Position numbers and translations under genes: made by a program. DNA of 64,000 nucleotides from G963665925 sp963678925 (lineage in GTDB: Bacteria; Bacillota; Clostridia; Peptostreptococcales; Acidaminobacteraceae), in NCBI GenBank assembly GCA_963678925.1, contig OY787533.1, forward strand, positions 2,914,001-2,978,000. The letters are read 5' to 3'. Numbering within the stretch: the stretch's first letter is position 1; the number at the start of each line of letters is the position of its first letter. Positions 34,496 to 42,392 of the stretch are shown in pieces. The notes below the pieces were generated by a model. The model was not told where the DNA came from, searched no databases, and saw only the letters and a list, made by a program, of their open reading frames with translations.

Positions 34496-34807
34496 CTGAA
34501 ACCATTTGAATTTGATGTTGACCTGCTTGAAATTATTCCTGAATTTATAGATTTGAAGATGTTGGAGATTCGTGAAATTCAGGTGTTGATTGAAAAGAAA
34601 TCCTATGCAGAACTGCGTAGGATTGGACATAGGATGATGGGGTCGGGACTAACCTATGGCGTTAGGTTTGTCACCGTGTATGGCGAGCATCTCAAGGTAT
34701 TATCTGAGTACGGTGATTTGGAAGCCATACGTCATGTCACCGCGGCGTATGTGATTGATTTAGAGTCTTTTAAGGCATATATAAGCAGTGAAAACAGGGG
34801 TGTGTGA
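34496..34807 (+). CDS. Hpt-domain phosphotransfer protein with CTG start
   Basis: GGAGGGG at 34483-34489 is followed six bases later by CTG 34496, in frame with the protein; the nearby ATG 34492 runs into a stop after five codons, and the next in-frame ATG is 34553. From CTG it has 103 residues (KPFEFDVDLLEIIPEFID...). The core is a four-helix Hpt pattern with phospho-acceptor His45 in RIGHRMMGSGLTYGV. It is separated from the OmpR regulator by no bases. Its likely role is to carry phosphate between the hybrid kinase and a regulator. Confidence 0.7.
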   Translation: MKPFEFDVDLLEIIPEFIDLKMLEIREIQVLIEKKSYAELRRIGHRMMGSGLTYGVRFVTVYGEHLKVLSEYGDLEAIRHVTAAYVIDLESFKAYISSENRGV

Positions 34808-35512
34808 ATGAAGAAGCGAATACTTGTAATTGATGACGATGAGGCAATCCACAAATTAATGGATTTTGTTCTTGAAAAAAAGAAGTACCAAGTGCTGAGT
34901 GCAAGAACAGCTGAGGAAGCACTGGAAAAAATAGAGCGCCATTTTATCGATGCTATCATATTGGATCGTATGCTCAATTTGGAGGATGACGGCATGTACA
35001 TATTGGAGCATGTTAGGTCTAAACCTGAATATAGTGCAGTTCCTGTTATTGTACTAAGTGGCAAGGGTGAAAATCAGGAGCGTGTATTTGGATTGAACTG
35101 CGGAGCTGATGACTATATTACAAAACCATTTGATAAAAATGAATTGCTTGCAAGATTGGAAGCGATTTTCAGGCGTATTGATCTTGATAGGAAACAAAAA
35201 ACGCATGTGCTTTGCTTTGGGAAAATACGCATCGATACTGAGCAGCATAAGATTTGGAAGAACGATAAAGAAATATCCTTAAAGCCAAAGGAATATGATT
35301 TGCTTGTCAAGCTGGCAAAAAATCCAGGCAAAGTCTTTTCTAGGGAGGAAATTCTTGAGACTGTATGGGGATACGAAAATAGTGTGGAAACGAGGACTGT
35401 AGATGTCCACATTCAAAAGATAAGGCAAAAGATTTCCGCTGATACTGAAAGGGATTTATGGATTGAAACCATACGCGGATACGGCTATAGGTTCAAGTCT
35501 AAAATCGATTGA
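34808..35512 (+). CDS. OmpR/PhoB-family response regulator
   Basis: 234 residues from ATG 34808, directly after the Hpt stop. Receiver: VIDDDEAIHKLMDFVL, phospho-acceptor Asp53 (IILDRML) and the Lys in YITKPFDKNE. Winged helix: LKPKEYDLLVKLAKNPGKVFSREEILETVWG, then the recognition helix TRTVDVHIQKIRQKI and the wing IRGYGYRF. All key residues are intact. It is the only clear DNA-binding output in the 31-42 kb signalling island. A terminator follows. Confidence 0.92.
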   Translation: MKKRILVIDDDEAIHKLMDFVLEKKKYQVLSARTAEEALEKIERHFIDAIILDRMLNLEDDGMYILEHVRSKPEYSAVPVIVLSGKGENQERVFGLNCGADDYITKPFDKNELLARLEAIFRRIDLDRKQKTHVLCFGKIRIDTEQHKIWKNDKEISLKPKEYDLLVKLAKNPGKVFSREEILETVWGYENSVETRTVDVHIQKIRQKISADTERDLWIETIRGYGYRFKSKID

Positions 35513-35537
35513 GGTTGATGACAAAGTCAATAGTCTG

Positions 35538-35564
35538 AAACACGAGCTGAGCTCGTGTTTTTCT
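35538..35564. terminator. Terminator between converging regulator genes
   Basis: AAACACGAGC-TGA-GCTCGTGTTT, a 10-bp perfect stem with T/A-rich flanks on both sides; it also overlaps the end of the minus-strand receiver gene. Confidence 0.8.
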
Positions 35565-35901
35565 ATTTGTGAAACAAAGCATCGATTTTGGCTTTGGTAA
35601 CAGGCTTAGCAATGGTACCTGCTATATCGTGCGCGTGACATAGAATGTTCTGGTCAGCACTTGTTATGTAAATCTTGATTTTGGGGTGATTGGTCTTAAT
35701 ATGGTCAAGAAGCCTTGCGCAGGTTGTTGATTCAAGATAATAGTCGGTGACAAGACTGTGTATATTTTTTTTATCAAGTATTTTTATGGATGCTTCGATA
35801 GTGTTTGCGAAGAAAGTATCGTAGTCTGACTGTTCAAAACGAGCCTGGAGAGCCTTTAAAACCAGCGCGTCATCATCAACGAAAAGAATGCTATGTCTCA
35901 T
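35563..35901 (-). CDS. Stand-alone receiver-domain response regulator
   Basis: 112 residues from ATG 35901; AGGAGGT lies a few bases upstream, whereas longer starts have none. It consists only of a receiver: FVDDDALVLKALQARF, phospho-acceptor Asp53 (LVTDYYLES), a TSAD block and the Lys in TIAKPVTKAK. There is no output domain, so it would act by binding a partner, as CheY or Spo0F do. It lies between the OmpR regulator and the HD-GYP gene, divergent from the latter. Confidence 0.85.
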   Translation of the reverse strand: MRHSILFVDDDALVLKALQARFEQSDYDTFFANTIEASIKILDKKNIHSLVTDYYLESTTCARLLDHIKTNHPKIKIYITSADQNILCHAHDIAGTIAKPVTKAKIDALFHK

Positions 35902-36088
35902 AAATTCCTTACCTCCTAACCCCATCGCATTTTCACAAATAGTGTATACCCCTTGATTTAAAATAATACCCATACTATTTAGCAATGTGAGAATACAGAC
36001 CTGGAGGTTTTACATAATGCTTACATTAGCATTCTTTGATGAGGGTAAATATGCTAACAGCTAGGTGTCGAATGAAAAGGAGGGCTTT

Positions 36089-37543
36089 ATGAATCTTAAA
36101 CAGTGCAATCCGGTTGAAGTCCTTGATTTGCTTGACGGCATATTGGAGTCTATGTCAACGGCTGTTTTTATCATTAGAGAAAACTATAAGGTAACCGATG
36201 GAAACCAGGCATTCAGAGAAAGTTTTCAAGTCAACTTGAATCATATGGAAGGCTTTGGAGATATCATTTCGTGTGTTAATGCATCGAAATCCGACCAAAA
36301 CTGTGGAGAGACCATGAACTGTGCAGAGTGTCAATTTCACAGAGCTTTAGAAAAGACCCTTAGAGACAAGGTGTCTGTAGAAAGCTTCAAGGCGAGTCGG
36401 ACAGTGTACCTGAATGGGCAGCTAGAAAAGCGACATTTCAAAATGAGTACACGCTATTGCCAAATAAGTGATGTACCCTGTGTCCTTGTCATGGTTGAGG
36501 ATATTACAAAAGATGAAGAGAATCGATTGGAGCTTGAGAAGCTCTATAAGACAACACAGTTGAATGAGATGAAACTCTCAGAGAAGGTTACAAGTCAGAC
36601 TAAAGAAATCACGCGCATTACCATGTCCATGATTAATGCGCTGGAAAACGCGAATTACTATAATGATACGGATACTGGAAACCATATAAGAAGAGTCTGT
36701 AAGTATTCGGCGCTCTTTGCAAGAGCATATGGATGCAGTGATGAATTTGTTGAAAAAATTGAACTTTATGCCTCCTTGCACGATGTTGGAAAAGTCGGTA
36801 TTTCTGACGGACTGCTCAAGAAAAAGGGAAGGTATACAAAGCCGGAATGGGAATCTATGCAGAATCATGTGGTGATTGGTGCAAAAATGATAGAAAGTGC
36901 ACAGCTTGATGACATGGCAGTCAACATTGTGAAGTATCATCATGAATGGTTTGACGGAAGTGGTTACAAGTATAAGCTGAAGGGAATGGATATCCCGCTG
37001 GAAGCGCGCATTGTAGCACTTGCAGATGTTTATGACGCCTTATCGACAAAACGATCCTACAAGGAGGCCTATTCGGATGAAATGGTGGATAGAATCATTT
37101 TAGAGAGCTCTGGAACGCAATTTGATCCTGATCTGGTAGAGGTCTTTTTTAGACTTAAGGATGAGGTTCTAAAGATAAAGAATACCTATGTAGAAGATGA
37201 TGTAAGTAAAATAAATTCTGAAGTCATAGACGGCATTCGTGTGATAAATCTTGTCGGTAGGGTCACGTTTGATCATGTAGATGAACTTACCTTCGAGCTG
37301 GATAGAATTTCTATGGAGAAGACATGTGTTCATAGGGGCCAGATCATTAATCTGAAAAGCGTCCAGACCATTGATTCTGTGGGACTTGGTTTTCTCATAA
37401 GGTTACAAAAGTCTTTTCATGGACAGTGCTGTCTGGTTTCAGACGATGAATTCATATTGGAGCTTTTGGATGTATTCAATATGGATGAGCTTTTCAAAAT
37501 TTTTGCTGATATGAAGTCGGCAAGAAAATTTTTAAATGGATAA
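36089..37543 (+). CDS. Cys-rich PAS / HD-GYP phosphodiesterase / STAS fusion protein
   Basis: 484 residues from ATG 36089 behind AAAAGGAGGG. Residues about 10-150 form a PAS domain with four Cys in the order C-x11-C-x5-C-x2-C (SCVNASKSDQNCGETMNCAEC), a possible metal or redox site. A coiled linker leads to an HD-GYP domain (about 195-370) with the catalytic HDVGK (His231), HHEWFDGSGY and RIVALADVYDALSTKRSY; such domains break down cyclic di-GMP. The last about 100 residues are a STAS domain (IINLKSVQTIDSVGLGFLI) that keeps the phosphorylatable Ser. An HD-GYP with a STAS tail is unusual. It heads the operon that includes a PP2C phosphatase and an RsbW-like kinase. Confidence 0.88.
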   Translation: MNLKQCNPVEVLDLLDGILESMSTAVFIIRENYKVTDGNQAFRESFQVNLNHMEGFGDIISCVNASKSDQNCGETMNCAECQFHRALEKTLRDKVSVESFKASRTVYLNGQLEKRHFKMSTRYCQISDVPCVLVMVEDITKDEENRLELEKLYKTTQLNEMKLSEKVTSQTKEITRITMSMINALENANYYNDTDTGNHIRRVCKYSALFARAYGCSDEFVEKIELYASLHDVGKVGISDGLLKKKGRYTKPEWESMQNHVVIGAKMIESAQLDDMAVNIVKYHHEWFDGSGYKYKLKGMDIPLEARIVALADVYDALSTKRSYKEAYSDEMVDRIILESSGTQFDPDLVEVFFRLKDEVLKIKNTYVEDDVSKINSEVIDGIRVINLVGRVTFDHVDELTFELDRISMEKTCVHRGQIINLKSVQTIDSVGLGFLIRLQKSFHGQCCLVSDDEFILELLDVFNMDELFKIFADMKSARKFLNG

Positions 37544-37585
37544 GTTAAGTAGATGAATGGGAACGGCGGGAGGTGAGTTGGATTT

Positions 37586-39166
37586 ATGCATGGATACCTA
37601 GAACTGCATGACGTACTGACTTTTGCACAGGAGGCGGAAACAGATGCGTTGAAAGTCCACGAAGCTAAATGGAATGTACTCATTGTTGATGACGATTCCT
37701 CAGTCCATCAAGCCATCAAGCTTTCTCTGCGCAAGCTTATATATGAAGACAGGGGAATTCAATTTTTCAGTGCACATGACTGCGATATGGCCAAGAAGCT
37801 CATGCGCAGCATTGAGGATATAGCCGTTGTACTGCTAGACATATCTGTGAGTCGCAAGGAGGACGGCCTTGAACTGGTTGAGTTTATTCGTAACAACTTG
37901 AAGAATAAGAAGACAAGAATTGTCATTATGACTGGAAATATCAGTTCACATATCAGTAAAAATACTATTTCGGATTATGATATCAACGATTTCAAACCTA
38001 AAACGGATTTAACTGTACAAACGCTCTATACCACCATTGTATCTCTTCTAAGAGCATATTCTGACATTCTCCATCTGGAAAGCAAGGAAAAGGAGCTGCA
38101 GGCAGCTTATAAGACAAGTGAAGTCAGAATGAAGGCGGTAAATGCATCAAACACAGGGATTGCCATTACAGATGCTGAAGGGGTCATTACCTGGTGTAAC
38201 TCATCTTTTGTAGAAATTACCGGATTCAATGAAGTGGATATAGTCGGCCAAGTTTGGGAACGTTTATTAATCACCAACAAGGTGAAAAAATCTTATGGAA
38301 AAAACGACTATAGCTTTCATATGAAAGACGGAAAACGGAAAATTGCAGAAGTCCGGTATGAAAATGTTATAGATGAGGATGCCTTTGTTCTTAATTCTGT
38401 TATTGCCCTGCATGACATAACAGAACGCGAAAATGCAAAAAGGAGCTTGTATAAGGATATTGAAATGGCGAGAAAGGTTCAGCGCAGTGTGCTTCCAAAA
38501 CCAATTGAGAATGATTGGATACGTGTTCAGGGCATACACAAGGCGACTGAAAAGGTTGGTGGTGATATGTTTTTCTGGGAGCTTCAGGGGGACACAACCT
38601 TGAACTTGATTTTGCTGGATGTCATGGGCCATGGGATTGCAACTGCGCTTGTAACCATGTACCTGCGTTCGGTCATTTCCGACCACTTCGATCTTTCAAG
38701 CAATCCTTGTGATCTGCTTATAAATCTGCAAAATGCGCTCAGTAGAATTAATGAGAGTGTAAAGGACGATATCGATTACTATTTTACCTGTGTAGTCATG
38801 ACTGTGAATAAGTTAAGCGGTGATATGACCTATGTAAATGCTGGACATCCCAATGTCGTCATGACCCTTAGAAGTGGTGGTGTCAGAAAATTGGAATCCA
38901 CGATTTTGCCCATTGGTATCATTCCTTATGATTTTATCGAGGCTCAGCACTGCTCGCTGGATGAGGTTGAAAACATACTGCTCTATTCGGACGGACTGCT
39001 TGATATGAGCAGTAAAATCACGCAGGGATTTGATAGTCCGATGGTACCCGGTGTGTCAATCAAATCTCAGATAATGCATTGTTTTAATCGGGTAGAGCAA
39101 GAAACTTACAGCGATGATATTTCGCTGATTTGGTTAGAAATGCTTGGAACGGAGGGTGCTGAATGA
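37586..39166 (+). CDS. REC-PAS-PP2C (SpoIIE/RsbU-type) serine phosphatase
   Basis: 526 residues from ATG 37586, with GGGAGG about 12 bases upstream. Residues about 28-150 are receiver-like (VLIVDDDSSVHQAI, VVLLDISVSRKEDGLELV, and FKPKTDL in place of the usual KP). About 170-285 is a PAS domain (NASNTGIAITDAEGVITWCNSSF). About 295-520 is a PP2C-type phosphatase with the metal residues VGGDMF, LLDVMGHGIATAL, LLYSDGLLD and YSDDISLIWL. In partner-switching systems such enzymes dephosphorylate a STAS protein, freeing it to bind the RsbW-like kinase. The kinase gene overlaps its stop. Confidence 0.9.
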   Translation: MHGYLELHDVLTFAQEAETDALKVHEAKWNVLIVDDDSSVHQAIKLSLRKLIYEDRGIQFFSAHDCDMAKKLMRSIEDIAVVLLDISVSRKEDGLELVEFIRNNLKNKKTRIVIMTGNISSHISKNTISDYDINDFKPKTDLTVQTLYTTIVSLLRAYSDILHLESKEKELQAAYKTSEVRMKAVNASNTGIAITDAEGVITWCNSSFVEITGFNEVDIVGQVWERLLITNKVKKSYGKNDYSFHMKDGKRKIAEVRYENVIDEDAFVLNSVIALHDITERENAKRSLYKDIEMARKVQRSVLPKPIENDWIRVQGIHKATEKVGGDMFFWELQGDTTLNLILLDVMGHGIATALVTMYLRSVISDHFDLSSNPCDLLINLQNALSRINESVKDDIDYYFTCVVMTVNKLSGDMTYVNAGHPNVVMTLRSGGVRKLESTILPIGIIPYDFIEAQHCSLDEVENILLYSDGLLDMSSKITQGFDSPMVPGVSIKSQIMHCFNRVEQETYSDDISLIWLEMLGTEGAE

Positions 39167-39582
39167 GTCGATTGATAATTGAAATGCCTGGTATTAAGGA
39201 AAATTTGAGTTTTATGGATACGGCCATACTCGGTTTTCTGCAGTCACTCCAGTTAAAAGGGCACAAACAGATCCATTTTGCAGTTCACGAAGCAATTATC
39301 AATTCAATACAACAAATTGAACGACGATTTCCAGATGGGGAAGCCACTGCCTTGATTATCGAGATAGATGTAAACGACACTAGGGTTCTGGCGCAGGTGA
39401 CTGACTGGATGGGAGGCATTAAGTCGGATGCACTCAATAAGGTTAAAGCACTCAAAGCGGGTGTGTCGCCCCAGTCGGAATCTGGACGGGGTTTACTAAT
39501 GATTGAGCAGCTTGTAGATGAAATGAGTTGGGAGTGCATGGAAAACAACCAGTTTGTGATTCGGATGGAAAAGTTGATTTAG
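39163..39582 (+). CDS. RsbW/SpoIIAB-like serine kinase (HATPase)
   Basis: 139 residues; ATG 39163 overlaps the phosphatase stop (ATGA). It has the GHKL kinase boxes of anti-sigma factors: HFAVHEAIINSIQQIE (N box), VTDWMGGI (G1) and SGRGLLMIEQLVDEM (G2). Members phosphorylate a Ser in a STAS partner and, when free, bind a sigma factor or another target. No sigma factor gene is in the window, so the target is unknown; the two STAS proteins of this operon are its probable substrates. Confidence 0.85.
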   Translation: MSRLIIEMPGIKENLSFMDTAILGFLQSLQLKGHKQIHFAVHEAIINSIQQIERRFPDGEATALIIEIDVNDTRVLAQVTDWMGGIKSDALNKVKALKAGVSPQSESGRGLLMIEQLVDEMSWECMENNQFVIRMEKLI

Positions 39583-39613
39583 ACCATGAAGTGCAATGAA
39601 GAGGAGGGGTATC

Positions 39614-41302
39614 ATGAAAATAAGCACAAAAGTCAATGCACTATTAGGTATGGTAATACTGGTCTGTCTATTGGCAAGTGGTGTGATGTATTATTTGGTT
39701 CAGGATATATCACATGAAGTGGAGCATCATGCAAATGAGACATCACCACTTATGTTGACATCGAAAGATCTTCAGCTGGATATTGTTCAAATACAGCAGT
39801 GGATCACAGATATTTCAGCAACACGTGCCAAATCCGGATATGATGATGGCCTTGATGAAGCTGAGCGGTATTACGCGTCCGCTAAAAGCAGAATTGCAAG
39901 TCTTAAAAACTCGGGAATTCAAGTTTCTATGCTGGATGAGCTCGAAGGGAAACTGGATGCCTTTTATGCCACTGGCTTGCAGATGGCAAACGCATACATC
40001 AACCAGGGTACAGACGCCGGCAATGTCTATATGGGACAGTTCGATCCTTATGTTTCTGACCTGAAAACAGCACTGGATGGATATTTGCAAGAGATCAGTG
40101 TGGTTTATGAAACAGGAAACGCAAAAATTGGGAGTGAATTAACTTTACTCAGCAACACAACACTTATCGCATTTGGTGTGCTACTGGTGGCTGTTGCCGC
40201 CATGTCCCTGATCATACGCAACACGGTACTGAAACGTATTACAGAATTGGCAGTCAAGTTTGAAGGTATTGCTGAAGGTGAAGGAAATTTGACAACGCGA
40301 ATACAGGCAAACTCAAATGATGAGATTGGTGAAGTCTGCAACCACTTTAATCACTTTGTTGAACGAATTCAGAATCTGGTTAGATTCGTGCAGGAGCTTG
40401 CAGAAGAGTCAGCAAATTCAATAGATCAGGTCAACGAAGTTGCTGGACAGCTCAATTTGGCTGTCGATGAAGTGGCTCAGGCAACAGCCGAGGTCGCCGA
40501 GGGTGCCACTGAGCAGGCAGGCGCGATCAGTCAAATGATGGATAGCATAAGAGGAAACAAGGAACACATCAGTGTTGGAATGGACCATATTACCCAAAGC
40601 ATTGAAATTTCAAGAAATGCAAATATGGCTGCAGAAAGCGGTGTGAATTCTATAAACGACGCCATTCATCAGTTCAAGAACATAAGCAAGACCATTATAT
40701 TTGCCAAGGATTCCATAGAAAAACTGGACAAGCGGACAAATGACATAGGTAAGATTGTAGAGCTCATATCTGGGATTTCCGCACAGACAAATCTGCTTGC
40801 CTTGAATGCTTCCATTGAAGCCGCGCGTGCTGGTGAACATGGCAAAGGATTTGCTGTAGTTGCAGATGAAGTACGAAAGCTTGCCGAAGCTTCTGAACAG
40901 GCCGCGGGTCAAATTACCGAGCTCATTACAGATATTCAGGCAGAAACATCTGTCAATGTCAATACGATGAATTCAAATGTGGATAGTGTGAATACACAGA
41001 CGGACATTGTCAATAGGGGTGGAAGTGTACTCCAGGAAATTCAGAGTGTTGTTAATCTGAACTCTGACAAGGTGCATGAGCTGTCCAACATATTTGAAAT
41101 AGTTACTGAAAACATGAATCAGTTGGCGACGTGGTCCGATTCCGTAATCTCCGTTGTGGAAAACACTTCAGCGTCTTCTCAGCAGGTGGCGGCATCGATT
41201 GAGGAGCAGGTTGCCGCAATTAATGAAGTGGCTGCACAGATGGAGAACATCAAGAGTGTCTCAAGCCAATTGCGCATGCAGGCGAACAAGTTTATCGTAT
41301 AG
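39614..41302 (+). CDS. Methyl-accepting chemotaxis protein
   Basis: 562 residues from ATG 39614 with GAGGAGGGG upstream. One membrane helix (about 10-30), a periplasmic-type helical sensor (about 33-185) like a four-helix bundle, a second helix (about 187-208), HAMP (about 210-262) and the cytoplasmic signalling hairpin with ISAQTNLLALNASIEAARAGEH near residue 395. It is encoded between an RsbW-like kinase and a STAS protein with only short gaps, so it likely shares their transcript. This placement suggests that the partner switch acts together with taxis or with the receptor array. Confidence 0.9.
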   Translation: MKISTKVNALLGMVILVCLLASGVMYYLVQDISHEVEHHANETSPLMLTSKDLQLDIVQIQQWITDISATRAKSGYDDGLDEAERYYASAKSRIASLKNSGIQVSMLDELEGKLDAFYATGLQMANAYINQGTDAGNVYMGQFDPYVSDLKTALDGYLQEISVVYETGNAKIGSELTLLSNTTLIAFGVLLVAVAAMSLIIRNTVLKRITELAVKFEGIAEGEGNLTTRIQANSNDEIGEVCNHFNHFVERIQNLVRFVQELAEESANSIDQVNEVAGQLNLAVDEVAQATAEVAEGATEQAGAISQMMDSIRGNKEHISVGMDHITQSIEISRNANMAAESGVNSINDAIHQFKNISKTIIFAKDSIEKLDKRTNDIGKIVELISGISAQTNLLALNASIEAARAGEHGKGFAVVADEVRKLAEASEQAAGQITELITDIQAETSVNVNTMNSNVDSVNTQTDIVNRGGSVLQEIQSVVNLNSDKVHELSNIFEIVTENMNQLATWSDSVISVVENTSASSQQVAASIEEQVAAINEVAAQMENIKSVSSQLRMQANKFIV

Positions 41303-41319
41303 GGAAAGGGGTAGATGAT

Positions 41320-41709
41320 TTGTCTGATATCGTGAGACCGAAGGTCATGAGTAAAATTGAAAATGGTATTCAGTTTTTGAAACTAGATGGTAGAATCACC
41401 TATGATGCAATTGAAGAATACAAGCAAGATATTAAGACGGAAATAGTCGCGTCAGAAGGATACATTATAGACTTGTCCAGAGTAGATCAGATTGACAGTA
41501 CGGGTCTAGGGCTGCTAGTCAATGTGGCCAAGAATTTCATTTATAACAAGAGCAAAATGGTCATACTCAATGATGATGAATGGATTAATGAACTCTTTAA
41601 GGTATCGAAGCTGAATACAATTTTTCAGATTTGCAGTTCTAAGGAAGAGGCAATGGCAGCAATAGCACAGGAAGATGAGAATTTCTGGAACAAGGTCTTG
41701 TCATACTAG
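41320..41709 (+). CDS. STAS-domain anti-sigma factor antagonist (RsbV-like)
   Basis: 129 residues from TTG 41320, with GGGAAAGGGG upstream. The STAS fold is clear (IQFLKLDGRITYDAIEEYKQ, then YIIDLSRVDQIDSTGLGLLV), and the Ser in the DST motif is the site RsbW-like kinases phosphorylate. It resembles the STAS tail of the HD-GYP protein in the same operon, including the MVILNDDEWINELF region against LVSDDEFILELL, which suggests common origin within the locus. It completes a kinase-phosphatase-antagonist set. Confidence 0.88.
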   Translation: MSDIVRPKVMSKIENGIQFLKLDGRITYDAIEEYKQDIKTEIVASEGYIIDLSRVDQIDSTGLGLLVNVAKNFIYNKSKMVILNDDEWINELFKVSKLNTIFQICSSKEEAMAAIAQEDENFWNKVLSY

Positions 41710-41731
41710 ATGAAAATGTATGCGAGTAAAG

Positions 41732-41766
41732 AAACAGGAATGCCTGAAGGGGCATTCCTGTTTTTG
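41732..41766. terminator. Terminator between the STAS gene and bacteriohemerythrin
   Basis: AACAGGAATGCC-TGAAG-GGGCATTCCTGTT, a 13-bp stem with TTTTT on the plus strand; it serves the signalling operon and lies at the end of the converging gene. Confidence 0.88.
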
Positions 41767-41768
41767 CG

Positions 41769-42167
41769 TTAGTCAGAAATATAAGGGATAAGCTGCTTGT
41801 CTTCATAGAGCACATGATTGTTGATCCATTCCTGTAGATATAAATAAAGATCAAGCATATCCTCAAATTCGATGCTGCGCGATTTGAAATCATTTTGGAG
41901 TTTAAGAATATGTTCCTTAAATTCAGTGTGAATGTCATGGTGGGCGGCAACATCTGGATAATTGCATTTTTTCATGATACCTTCTTCGGTTTTGAAATGC
42001 ACATCAACATAGACTAGCAGCTTTTCAAGTATGACAGGAACCGCATTTTCCGCATCAGCTTTTCGCACTGCCTGATGCAGGGCGTTGATGGAATCAATCA
42101 GATCCTGATGCTGCTTATCTATGACCGCGTTGTTAACAGAGTAGCTTTCATTCCATTTTATTGGCAT
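41769..42167 (-). CDS. Bacteriohemerythrin
   Basis: 132 residues from ATG 42167 with AAGGAGGG upstream. A four-helix non-heme di-iron protein that binds O2. All ligands are present: His20 (DKQHQDLI), His57 and Glu61 (VHFKTEEGIM), the His pair in AAHHDIHTEFKEH, and His plus Asp in WINNHVLYEDKQL. In anaerobes it probably scavenges or delivers O2. It is a stand-alone gene next to a signalling operon with a chemoreceptor; an H-NOX chemoreceptor lies 23 kb away. Confidence 0.93.
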   Translation of the reverse strand: MPIKWNESYSVNNAVIDKQHQDLIDSINALHQAVRKADAENAVPVILEKLLVYVDVHFKTEEGIMKKCNYPDVAAHHDIHTEFKEHILKLQNDFKSRSIEFEDMLDLYLYLQEWINNHVLYEDKQLIPYISD

Positions 42168-42241
42168 GGGATCCCTCCTTAATCCTATTATACCTAAGCC
42201 AACGCTTTGTGAATCATATATTCGACTAGAGGGAACTTTGT

Positions 42242-42343
42242 ATGTGTACGTCCTGTGGACAAAGAGTTAAGAAAGCATTAAACATGCACAAATCAGGCGT
42301 TTTTGACCGATTTTTTAAGTTAATTTTAAGACTTGTCTGTTAG
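42242..42343 (+). CDS. Possible small protein with CxxC (33 residues)
   Basis: ATG 42242 follows AGAGGGA by seven bases and opens a 33-codon frame that begins MCTSCGQRVKKAL and continues with a hydrophobic/basic helix FDRFFKLILRLVC. No family is recognised, and the gap has no convincing promoter. It may be a leader peptide of the ABC operon or a chance frame. Confidence 0.22.
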   Translation: MCTSCGQRVKKALNMHKSGVFDRFFKLILRLVC

Positions 42344-42392
42344 GTTTTATGATGAATGAGTGTTGAATTTGAAAAAGCATAAGGGGGTATAT

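Noticed and set aside
36017..36064. Fifteen-codon frame with GGAGG upstream, before the HD-GYP gene
   Set aside because: Good spacing but too short and without recognisable sequence; could be a leader peptide, not supportable as a gene.
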